NCBI GenBank assembly: GCA_963740525.1
Contig: CAVUEG010000003.1
Location: 1 to 64,000, forward strand
Length of the DNA stretch: 64,000 nt
Reading direction: 5' to 3'
Origin: CAVUEG01 sp963740525
GTDB lineage: Bacteria; Actinomycetota; Actinomycetes; Propionibacteriales; Nocardioidaceae
Shown here: in pieces, positions 1 to 7,579 of the stretch
Layout: each line of letters starts with the position of its first letter
Numbering within the stretch: the first letter of the stretch is position 1
Notes under the pieces: generated by a model
Database searches by the model: none
Seen by the model: only the letters and a program-made list of their open reading frames with translations
Told to the model about the DNA's origin: nothing
Made by a program: the position numbers and the translations under genes

Positions 1-1122
1 CCGTCGAGGACCGCTGGCGCAAGCGCATCAAGGACACGGACGGGAACGCCATCGACGTGCCGTCGGCCGTCGCGGGCACGGTGACCCGCTGGCGCGCCCG
101 GTACGTCGACGACGCCGGCCGCGAGCACACGCGCGCCTTCGATCGGAAGGTCGACGCGCAGAAATGGATCGACAAGCAGCTCGCCGCGCTACTGCGCGGC
201 GACCACGTCACGCCCAAGGACGCGAAGCTCACCGTGGGGGAGTGGTGCGACAAGTGGCTCGCCGGCTACGGCACCCGGCGCAAGTCGACCGTGCGGCAGG
301 CAGTTGCTCACATCAAGATCATCAAGGCACATTTCGAGTCGGTGCCGCTGTCGGCGGTGAAGCCGTCCGACGTCCGCGCCTGGACCGCCGTGCTCAAGGG
401 CGAGGGCCGCGCCGACTCCTACGTCTACGCGCTCCACTCCCGGCTCTCGCAGCTCTTCACCGACGCCGTCCACGACGGGCTCGTCGCCCGCAACCCGTGC
501 TCGCGGCGTACGTCGCCGGGGATGGGAAAGCAACGGCCGTACGTCGCGACCACCCAGCAGGTGTGGGCGATGTACGAAGCCGTGCCCGAAGGCGTCCGCC
601 CGGCGATCCTGCTCGGCGCCCACGCCGGGTTGCGGTTGGCCGAGGCGGCGGCGCTGCGGGTCGAGGACGTCGACTTCGCGACCGGCGTGGTTTCGCCGTC
701 GATCCAGTGGCTGGATGAACCCCTCAAGTCCGACATGAGCCGGACACCGATCCCGATCCCCAAGGAGATGGCGCACCTGCTCGCCGAAGCGATCCAGCTC
801 GGCGACGGGCGGTTCCTGGCCAGCGACCAGTGGGGCAACCCCGCGGGTCCGTGGACGATCGAACGCGCCGTCCGCGCGTCCCGCGAGGTGGTTGGGCTGC
901 CCGACGAACTTCCGTTTCCACGACCTCCGGCACTACTTCGCGTCGCTACTCATCGCCTCCGGGCTCGACGTGAAGGTCGTCCAGGCGCGGCTCCGGCACG
1001 CGTCGGCCAAGACCACCCTCGACACCTACGGCCACCTCTGGCCCGACAGGGATGACACCTCCCGAGCCGCGGTCGCGGCGGTGTATAGCGATCGGACTCC
1101 AGGCGGCGGCCAAGCTGATTGA
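1..1122 (+). pseudogene. Tyrosine-recombinase phage/island integrase, 5' end off-window, one frameshift
   Basis: The protein would cut and rejoin DNA at an attachment site to insert or excise a mobile element. The reading frame is open from base 3, before the first possible start (GTG at 57), and the opening residues VEDRWRKR look like the usual N-terminus of actinobacterial integrases, so only a few codons are missing upstream. An arm-type N-terminal segment, a SAM-like core-binding domain (about residues 60-150) and the catalytic domain follow. The first catalytic Arg is in HAGLRLAEAAAL. The frame then breaks near 900-910: the second catalytic box (HDLRHYFASLL), the RLRHAS box and the nucleophile Tyr (DTYGHLWPD) continue in another frame up to 1122. 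Removing one A at about 907-908 would restore the expected LPDDFRFHDLRH. It is therefore either a pseudogene with one inserted base or a sequencing error; every catalytic residue is otherwise present. Confidence 0.85.
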
Positions 1123-1490
1123 TGGATAGCTTCGTGTCTCCGACCAGGGAGTAGTCGCCCGAGGCGGTCTCCAGGCCGTGTCGCAGGCGGCCGCCCCATT
1201 TCGCCCAGAATGACGCGGCCGTTGCGCTTGCTGTTCTGGCCAAGCCAGTCGTGTAGGCGACGTCGACTTCAGCGTCGCTTTGCGGGGCGCGCGTCCTCTG
1301 ATCTTCCTAACCGATGTCATGGTCGTCGAGGGTGTCAAGGATGGGGAAGTAGGTCTGGACGCGTCGGTGGGCGATGAAAGTATGTTCGCGATCACGGCAG
1401 TGGAGGTTCCGGACGTGACTGATGGAGCGCCGCCACGGCCTGCCGTGACCCTCGGTGCCTTCTCCCTGGTCTGGCGCGGCCGGCGCGACC
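1075..1490 (-). pseudogene. Possible decayed minus-strand gene fragments
   Basis: Two minus-strand stretches have realistic amino-acid composition but do not form one open frame. One reads HTFIAHRRVQTYFPILDTL and ends at a TAG at 1307-1309. The other, further along the same strand, reads RLHDWLGQNSKRNGR in one frame and then WAKWGGRLRHGLETASGDYS in another, running into the region antisense to the integrase tail. I do not recognise the family. They could be remnants of one or two genes broken by indels, or chance. Confidence is low because no start, ribosome-binding site or homologue can be shown. Confidence 0.22.
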
Positions 1491-1827
1491 GGAACGATGC
1501 GGCGACAGAACGCCGCAGGAGCCAGGCACCTCAGGTGACATGCTAAATCGAGTGGAACGACGACTGGGACGGCGCGACCTTCGCCCAGCCGCGCTCTCCT
1601 TCGATCCGCGTTCGAACGCCTCGGAGCGATTGCGCCGGAAACTGCCGTGACATGGTACGTCGAGGACGACTTCGACGCCTCTGGCTGGGTGCCCGAGGCG
1701 TTGCTTCCGAAGTTGTACTTCCGCGACGCGAACGGATCGCTGTGGACCGGAACACGCGCGGAATCCTCAGGCCCGATCTCGGCCGCGGACGACGAACCCG
1801 GCGTGCACCTTTCCTCGTCGTTCGTGA
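1123..1827. other. Gene-poor accessory stretch with gene debris
   Basis: No intact gene is convincing in these 700 bases between the integrase and the large orphan gene. Short stretches with protein-like composition occur in changing frames. On the + strand a frame from GTG 1647 gives VTWYVEDDFDASGW and runs to 1880, into the 3' end of the next gene. Two minus-strand stretches are listed separately. No tRNA, no T-arm-like sequence and no clear attachment-site repeat was seen. The stretch reads like decayed cargo of the integrated element. Confidence 0.5.
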
Positions 1828-4800
1828 CTACTGCTGGTCGTCCGCCGGCAGATTCGCCTCCGGCACGACGAACGGCTTAAGGTTTCCGTCCTCATCGACG
1901 CAGTCGAGCAAGTCCTGATGAGGCAGGTCGTCATCAGCAAACCGGTACCGCCGAACCAGGAGACCACGCATCGCGTGCTCACCATTTCGTTCCTGTCGGC
2001 CCTGCAGGCCCCACCGTCTGCCGATCGTGACAGCCTGCATGTACATGTGCATGTCGATGACCTCGGGCGGAAGCGACTCCGCCGTCATTCGCGGCGAATC
2101 CGGTGTCTCCGGCTCCCGCGCCATCCGCATCCCTTCACGGGGGTCGACTAGCTCGGGCCGCATGCCCCTCTGCTGGAACAACCAGTTCATCCGGGCGTTA
2201 ACAAGCGCCACGAGGATCTGCCAGTCGAGCCAGCCGTCCTCGCGTAGACGGACGATCTGTGCCCGGAAGCCTTCGTCAGCGAAGAGCCCCGGCAACGAGT
2301 ACCGGAACACGTCGTACGCGACCTCGTAACGTTCCCGGATCGCCTGCAGCGACTCCTCGCCGTCGTACCCGGGGCCAGGCGTGGTCGGTGGTGCGAGGTG
2401 TTCGTTCTCGACAGGGATGAAGGATGCGGACGAGTCAGGGCGAGGGACCGAGGCGCACCGGGCGTAGTGCTCAGCGTCCAGAAGCGCCGCGGTCTCCTCG
2501 TAGGGCCTGCCGACCGACACCTTGTGTGAGAGGCCACCCCGGAACAGAGGATCGAGGAGATCCTGCAGCTCTTGTGGCGGGCGGGCGTGGACAGCGTGGA
2601 GCAGTTGAAAGCATTGAGCGAGGATCGCGACGTCTCTTGCCGCCACATCGGTGACTGAGTCGGACAGGACTGCCCGGACTCGGATCTCGGGCTCGGAGTC
2701 GTCGATAGTGATGTCGTCGACATCGCGGGCCGCGTTAGCGATCACCTTCACCTGAATTCGAACCGTGCTTTCGACCAGGACCGGGGTGTGGAGAGCGGCC
2801 TCGGCGACAAGCACCTGGAACGTGGCGACGAAGCCTTCAGATGTCAGGACCGTGCTCTGGTCGTTGGCGAACTCGAAGATCCAGCGAACTCCCAGGGCGT
2901 GGAAGTCGATGATTCGGGTCTTGCCGATGTCGCCAAGTACCGGCCCAGCGAGCTGTTCGCCTGCACGCTGCTGCAACTCCTCCTCGTTGAGGTTGAAGCC
3001 ACCGCCCGCATGCCCGATGATCTCGACGAGGTCGTCGTACCACGGTGTTCTGGGGTGTGCGGACTGGATCAGCGGTTCCACGTCCGGCCAGAAAGTGCGG
3101 ATCACGGTTAGACCCAAGGCAGCGTTCGTCTCGTGGTGCCCAAGATCCGGCCACTTGTCGTAGTCGAACGGATCCGGCAGCAACTGGGCTCGCCCGAGGA
3201 GCGCGATCTCGGTGAGGCCGGCGGCGTCGACCCAAGTACCGGCCCGCTGTGCGTACCTAGCCGCTTCCAGAAGAGCCTTCGCTGCCTGGGGCTCGACGTC
3301 GGAATCGCCGCTACTGAGTGCCATCGCAGCAGCGCTCGCGGCGTACATCTTTGCGGCATACATCAGGCCAAGTCCGGCGTAGATGGAGCCGATGTAACGC
3401 ATGGTCAGCACGGAGCCGTACATGGTGTCGCCGTTGAACCAGTTCAACTTCGCGTTGTGCAGTTCAACAAGCGCCCGCAAAGGCTGGTCGGCTTTCACAA
3501 ACGTGATTCCCCGGTCACGGCACCGTTCGGCTGTAGCCGAGTCGCCCTCGACCTCGGATACCGAAGCGTCCAGGGCGTCACGAACCTTCTCGTACAGCGG
3601 ATGCGACGCGACCGCAGTCACGAACATGGTGAAAACCCGCGCTAGTTGCCGTACCGAGTAGGCCCTGGCCCGCGGAAGCAGATCGACGAGCTGGTCCAGG
3701 TACTCCATGGCGGAGTCGATGTCGACCAGGTCGTCGCCGAGCAGGGCCGACGGGTCAACGTCGACCTCAGTGAGTAGCACGCCGGCGTTCGCCGCTCGCT
3801 CTGCGCGCTGCGGACGACCGTTGATCTGCTCAGCCTTGTTCCAGTTCGGTACCAGACTCGCGAACGCGAGCGTCCCAATCAGCGAAGCAGCGCGGACCGG
3901 ATAGTCCGCACGATCTGTTGCGGAGAGCAGCCCCGACACATGAGCCCGAAGGCGGTCCAACGCGTCTTGGATCTCCGCGGACTCGGCTTCGGCTACCCCG
4001 GTCGTCCACATGACGCCCCAGTAGGAAGCCAGCGTCGTGGCGTCGTCAACGACGATGCGTTCCGCGCTCGTGCACGCGAAGTTGATCGCGCGTCGGACCA
4101 GGTCCTCGATGCCGGCTGCCAGTCCCATGCCGCGGAATCTGGCGACTGACATCTCGTAGCAGGCACGAAATACCAAATCGGTGTCGACACCGTCGTCGGA
4201 GTCGGCGAGGAACGCGCCCATGAAGTCCAGCCACTCGGGCAGGTCACCGTTCGCGTGCTCGTCCCAGGTTGCGTGCCGCAGCCCTTGAGTCACCTCGCCC
4301 TGAGTTGCCGGAGTGAGCGCGGCGGGGCCGCCATTGCGCCGAAGGTTCTCGAGCAACTCCGAGTACCACTCAGGGTGCGGGTCGCCGTCAACCGGCTCGG
4401 GGACCAAGGTTGACGACATTTCGAGGTAGTACTGAGCGACCCAGACAAGGTCCGGCTCCGCAAGCATCATCGCGATGTCGCCACCACAGAAGATGTCGAG
4501 CGTTACGCCGTACGTGTCGCGAGCCTCGCGCTGCAGCTCGTGGGTCGCAGCCTCTGGAATCGAATGGGTGCAGAAGAATGCAATGTGCTCGACCGATGCC
4601 GCCGTACTGGCGCAGATGCCTGCGAGGTCCGCCCGGACCTTGGCCTTCAGGTTCTCCCGCTGTACGGTGCACGCGATGACGATCGGTGCCGTGGATGCTG
4701 ATGCGGAGAACCCTGCCGAGTGCGGCAACTCGTCCGGAATCCGAGTCGTGTAGGTCTCGGCATCTCGCTGCTGGTCCCCGCCGGCGGAGACCGGGCCGGT

Positions 4801-4989
4801 CGCGATCAGAATGTTCGAGCTGATCCGTCGACGGGCGACGCGGGTCGCAACGGTCTCGAACAGGTGGTGCTCGTTGCGCGTCGCCATGTCACTCAGGCGC
4901 CACTGGATGTAGTTCTCCGCCTCTGGAATTGCCGACGGGCCGGTAGCCCGGCCAGCGTCCGCCTCAGGCCCCGATGGTTCCTCAGTCAA
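1828..4989 (-). CDS. Large orphan protein: nuclease-like N-terminal domain plus helical-repeat body (possible defence protein)
   Basis: Product of about 1053 aa, not a named family I can identify. Residues about 20-190 look like a restriction-endonuclease-like fold: a Glu in HLFETVA, the Asp box GGDQQRDAET (about 70-78), a strand ending ACTVQ (about 106-110) followed by Lys residues, then YGVTLDIF and a WVAQYYLEM helix. The remaining 850 residues are mostly helical, with TPR-like alternation in the middle (AAKMYAASAAAMAL, ALLEAARYAQRAG), and end in an acidic tail. I chose TTG at 4989 because GGAAGGA lies 10 bases upstream; an in-frame ATG at 5046 has no such site. The gene is alone beside an integrase and is visibly less GC-rich than the flanking core genes, which suggests transfer. 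A nuclease or defence role is inference; a large regulatory protein is the alternative. Confidence 0.6.
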   Translation of the reverse strand: MTEEPSGPEADAGRATGPSAIPEAENYIQWRLSDMATRNEHHLFETVATRVARRRISSNILIATGPVSAGGDQQRDAETYTTRIPDELPHSAGFSASASTAPIVIACTVQRENLKAKVRADLAGICASTAASVEHIAFFCTHSIPEAATHELQREARDTYGVTLDIFCGGDIAMMLAEPDLVWVAQYYLEMSSTLVPEPVDGDPHPEWYSELLENLRRNGGPAALTPATQGEVTQGLRHATWDEHANGDLPEWLDFMGAFLADSDDGVDTDLVFRACYEMSVARFRGMGLAAGIEDLVRRAINFACTSAERIVVDDATTLASYWGVMWTTGVAEAESAEIQDALDRLRAHVSGLLSATDRADYPVRAASLIGTLAFASLVPNWNKAEQINGRPQRAERAANAGVLLTEVDVDPSALLGDDLVDIDSAMEYLDQLVDLLPRARAYSVRQLARVFTMFVTAVASHPLYEKVRDALDASVSEVEGDSATAERCRDRGITFVKADQPLRALVELHNAKLNWFNGDTMYGSVLTMRYIGSIYAGLGLMYAAKMYAASAAAMALSSGDSDVEPQAAKALLEAARYAQRAGTWVDAAGLTEIALLGRAQLLPDPFDYDKWPDLGHHETNAALGLTVIRTFWPDVEPLIQSAHPRTPWYDDLVEIIGHAGGGFNLNEEELQQRAGEQLAGPVLGDIGKTRIIDFHALGVRWIFEFANDQSTVLTSEGFVATFQVLVAEAALHTPVLVESTVRIQVKVIANAARDVDDITIDDSEPEIRVRAVLSDSVTDVAARDVAILAQCFQLLHAVHARPPQELQDLLDPLFRGGLSHKVSVGRPYEETAALLDAEHYARCASVPRPDSSASFIPVENEHLAPPTTPGPGYDGEESLQAIRERYEVAYDVFRYSLPGLFADEGFRAQIVRLREDGWLDWQILVALVNARMNWLFQQRGMRPELVDPREGMRMAREPETPDSPRMTAESLPPEVIDMHMYMQAVTIGRRWGLQGRQERNGEHAMRGLLVRRYRFADDDLPHQDLLDCVDEDGNLKPFVVPEANLPADDQQ

Positions 4990-5418
4990 CGCCCTACATC
5001 CTTCCGCACGGTTCCAAGCGAGCACTCGATTAGGCAGGTGGCCCATTGATCGTCTACGGACAGCGTGTCATTGGTCGCCGACAAACTCATTGGCGCCGCT
5101 CCTGCCGCTCTCCTCAGGTGACGACTAACGCGGGCCACTGCTGTTCTTAACCCGACCGCGCTCGGCGACCACTAGCCCTGTCCTTCTGCAATCAACGCCG
5201 CGACGTAGTGGTCGTAGTCGAACGGCTGTTACGCGAACGGCCAGCTATCACGAGCCCTGCAGCACAAGCCGCGCGTCATTGCACCGCCAATGCTCTTGCC
5301 CCCGGGAGTTCTCGAGAGCCGCTGTGACGGGTTCCCGCGGTAGGCGCTGTCGGCTCGAACAGCGCGTGGAGCGATTCTCCTGCGGAATCCCTGCGGAATT
5401 TCGGCTATCTCGAGCCAA
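4990..5418. other. Intergenic region between the orphan gene and the glnA 3' end
   Basis: About 430 bases without a supportable gene. Short ORFs here lack codon bias and ribosome-binding sites. It must hold the promoter of the orphan gene, but no clear -35/-10 pair was seen. No tRNA, attachment-site duplication or strong hairpin was found apart from the structure right after glnA. The right edge of the island probably lies here. Confidence 0.4.
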
Positions 5419-5466
5419 CGAAAACGACCCCCGAGTCCGCGTTTCCGCAGGTCAGGGGCCGTTTCG
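5419..5466 (-). terminator. Probable glnA transcription terminator hairpin
   Basis: Just past the glnA stop, complementary arms (CGAAAACGACCCC at 5419-5431 and GGGGCCGTTTCG at 5455-5466) can form an imperfect stem of about 11 pairs with one bulge and one mismatch. The U-tract is weak, as is usual in high-GC actinobacteria. Confidence 0.45.
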
Positions 5467-5480
5467 CGATCTACGAGATC

Positions 5481-6899
5481 TTAGATGTCGTAGTAGAGCT
5501 CGAACTCGTGCGGGTGCGGGCGCTGCTGCACGGGCAGGATCTCGTTGACGCGCTTGTAGTCGATCCAGGTCTCGATCAGGTCGGGCGTGAAGACGTTGCC
5601 CACCGTGAGGAAGTCGTGGTCGGACTCGAGCGAGTCGAGGACCGCGTTCAGCGACGTCGGCACCTGGGCGATGTCGGCCATCTCGTCCGGCGGCAGCTCG
5701 TAGATGTCCTTGTCGATCGGGTCCGAGGGCTCGATCTTGTTCTGGATCCCGTCGATGCCGGCCAGCAGCAGCGCCGAGAAGGCGAGGTACGGGTTGGCCG
5801 ACGGGTCGGGGCAGCGGAACTCGATGCGCTTGGCCTTCGGGTTCGACCCGGTGATCGGGATCCGCACGCAGGCCGAGCGGTTGCGCTGGCTGTAGACCAG
5901 GCTGATCGGCGCCTCGAAGCCCGGCACCAGCCGGTGGTAGGAGTTCACCGTCGGGTTGGTGAAGGCCAGCAGCGAGGGCGCGTGCTTCAGGATGCCGCCG
6001 ATGTAGTGCCGCGCCATGTCGGAGAGGCCGGCGTACCCGGTCTCGTCGTAGAAGAGGGGCTCTCCCTCGTTCCAGATCGACTGGTGGCAGTGCATGCCGG
6101 AGCCGTTGTCGCCGAAGATCGGCTTGGGCATGAAGGTCGCGGTCTTGTTGTTGCGCCAGGCGACGTTCTTGACGATGTACTTGAACTTCATCACGTCGTC
6201 GGCGGCCTTGAGCAGCTCGTCGAAGCGGTAGTTGATCTCCGCCTGTCCGGCGGTGCCCACCTCGTGGTGGGCGCGCTCCACGATCAGGCCCGACTTCTCG
6301 AGCTCGATGACCATCTCGTCGCGCAGCTCGCCGAAGTGGTCGTACGGCGCCACCGGGAAGTAGCCGCCCTTGTACTTGACCTTGTAGCCGCGGTTGTTGT
6401 CCTCGGAGCCGGAGTTCCAGGCTCCTGCCTCGGAGTCGATGTGGTAGAAGCCGGCGTTCTGCTTGGTCTCGAACCGGACGCTGTCGAAGACATAGAACTC
6501 GGCCTCCGGTGCGAAGTAGGCCTTGTCGCCGATACCGGTGCTGGCCAGGTAGGCCATCGCCTTCTTCGCGATGTTGCGCGGGTCCCGGGAGTAGGCCTCG
6601 CCGGTGATCGGGTCATGGATGAAGAAGTTCACGACCAGCGTCTTGGCAACCCGGAACGGGTCGAGGTAGGCCGTGGTCGGGTCCGGGAACAGCGACATGT
6701 CCGACTCGTGGATCGCCTGGAAGCCGCGGATCGAGGAGCCGTCGAAGTTCAGCCCGTCGTCGAAGACGGACTGGTCGAACGAGGAGATCGGCACCGTGAA
6801 GTGCTGCATCACGCCGGGCAGGTCACAGAACCTGACGTCGATCATCTCGACGCGTTCGTCCTTGATGTACTTCAGCAGCTCATCGCTGTTCTGGAACAT
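5481..6899 (-). CDS. glnA: Type I glutamine synthetase
   Basis: Makes glutamine from glutamate, ammonia and ATP; the main ammonium-assimilating enzyme, a cytoplasmic dodecamer. The 472-aa length is normal. Visible motifs: the beta-Grasp region DGSSIRGF (about 53-60), ATP/metal-binding NGSGMHCHQS (about 266-274), NRSACVRIP (about 340-348), and the adenylylation Tyr at about 400 in KDIYELPPDE, which marks the GSI-beta class controlled by GlnE. ATG 6899 is chosen because AGGAGGACGA lies directly upstream; the frame extends further 5' but without such a site. A GlnR operator lies about 95 bases upstream. As in mycobacteria, an RDD membrane gene is adjacent and divergent. Confidence 0.97.
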   Translation of the reverse strand: MFQNSDELLKYIKDERVEMIDVRFCDLPGVMQHFTVPISSFDQSVFDDGLNFDGSSIRGFQAIHESDMSLFPDPTTAYLDPFRVAKTLVVNFFIHDPITGEAYSRDPRNIAKKAMAYLASTGIGDKAYFAPEAEFYVFDSVRFETKQNAGFYHIDSEAGAWNSGSEDNNRGYKVKYKGGYFPVAPYDHFGELRDEMVIELEKSGLIVERAHHEVGTAGQAEINYRFDELLKAADDVMKFKYIVKNVAWRNNKTATFMPKPIFGDNGSGMHCHQSIWNEGEPLFYDETGYAGLSDMARHYIGGILKHAPSLLAFTNPTVNSYHRLVPGFEAPISLVYSQRNRSACVRIPITGSNPKAKRIEFRCPDPSANPYLAFSALLLAGIDGIQNKIEPSDPIDKDIYELPPDEMADIAQVPTSLNAVLDSLESDHDFLTVGNVFTPDLIETWIDYKRVNEILPVQQRPHPHEFELYYDI

Positions 6900-6976
6900 T
6901 CGTCCTCCTGGGCCACACCTGGATGTGGCGTGAAATCGCCAAAGCCTGCCGGTGCCACGCTGCACCTACGGTCCGC

Positions 6977-7030
6977 AACCTATGCAGGTGGGGTTTCTTG
7001 ACCGTATCCCGTTTGTTTCGTCCATGTAAC
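6977..7030 (-). promoter_or_regulatory. GlnR operator and promoter of glnA
   Basis: On the minus strand the order is GTTAC, 6 bases, GAAAC, 6 bases, GATAC, 6 bases, GAAAC (7030 down to 6993). This is the complete a-b-a-b spacing of the actinobacterial GlnR box. A -10-like TAGGTT follows at 6977-6982 with no recognisable -35, which fits an activated promoter. GlnR is the OmpR-type nitrogen regulator; activation of glnA under nitrogen limitation is inferred from the family. Confidence 0.85.
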
Positions 7031-7083
7031 AAGGCGTCGGCCGGCCTGCCGGACCGTACGGCGGGTCCGTGCGTGGCTGCTTG

Positions 7084-7089
7084 TAGCGT
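7084..7089 (+). promoter_or_regulatory. -10 element TAGCGT, leaderless promoter of the RDD gene
   Basis: TAGCGT ends 7 bases before GTG 7097, so transcription would begin at or near the start codon. Confidence 0.45.
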
Positions 7090-7096
7090 TCGGCTC

Positions 7097-7528
7097 GTGA
7101 GCTCACCCACCGCGTCCGGTCCGCCTTCCTACCCAGGGGAACGACTGGGCCTTCCCGCCGAGGGGCCGGGCTCGGTCGCCGGGTGGGGAGCCAGGCTCCT
7201 CGCACTGGCGCTGGACTGGACGGTCGCCACCCTCCTCGTCGTCCCAGCCGTGGGCGTCGACGCCTGGCTCGGTGACACCCGGATCGGCTGGTTGACCATG
7301 GCGGTGTTCGTGGTCGAGGCGACGCTGCTCACCTCGCTCTCGGGAGGATCATTCGGCCAGCTGGTCACCCGGGTCCGGATCGTCCGTGTCGACGGACGAC
7401 CATTGCTTCCGCTGCATGCGCTGCTCCGCACGGTGCTGATCTGCCTGGTCGTTCCCCCTCTGGTGTTCAACCGGGATCGGCGGGGCCTGCACGATCTGGC
7501 AGCCAAAACTGTGTCCGTACGCCGCTGA
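7097..7528 (+). CDS. RDD family membrane protein
   Basis: A 143-aa integral membrane protein of the RDD family, whose function is generally unknown. The RDD hallmark is visible at residues about 28-40 (GARLLALALDWTVA, with the Arg and Asp), followed by three hydrophobic segments (ATLLVVPAVGV, WLTMAVFVVEATLL, LLRTVLICLVVPPLVF) and the terminal RRGLHDLAAKT typical of the family. GTG 7097 is preferred because a TAGCGT -10 lies 7 bases upstream and residues before it look non-coding. It is divergent from glnA and shares its 200-base control region. Pairing of an RDD gene with glnA is conserved in actinobacteria, but no functional link is known to me. Confidence 0.85.
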   Translation: MSSPTASGPPSYPGERLGLPAEGPGSVAGWGARLLALALDWTVATLLVVPAVGVDAWLGDTRIGWLTMAVFVVEATLLTSLSGGSFGQLVTRVRIVRVDGRPLLPLHALLRTVLICLVVPPLVFNRDRRGLHDLAAKTVSVRR

Positions 7529-7579
7529 CACGACTAATCTCGTGCTGGGCAGGTCGGCTGCCCGACAGGGGAGGCGTCA

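Noticed and set aside
5049..5480. tRNA gene or attachment site for the island
   Set aside because: No cloverleaf or T-arm-like sequence and no matching direct repeat near the integrase.
5508..7001. Long open frame antisense to glnA
   Set aside because: Mirror frame produced by high-GC codon bias; no ribosome-binding site and Val/Asp/Arg-heavy composition.
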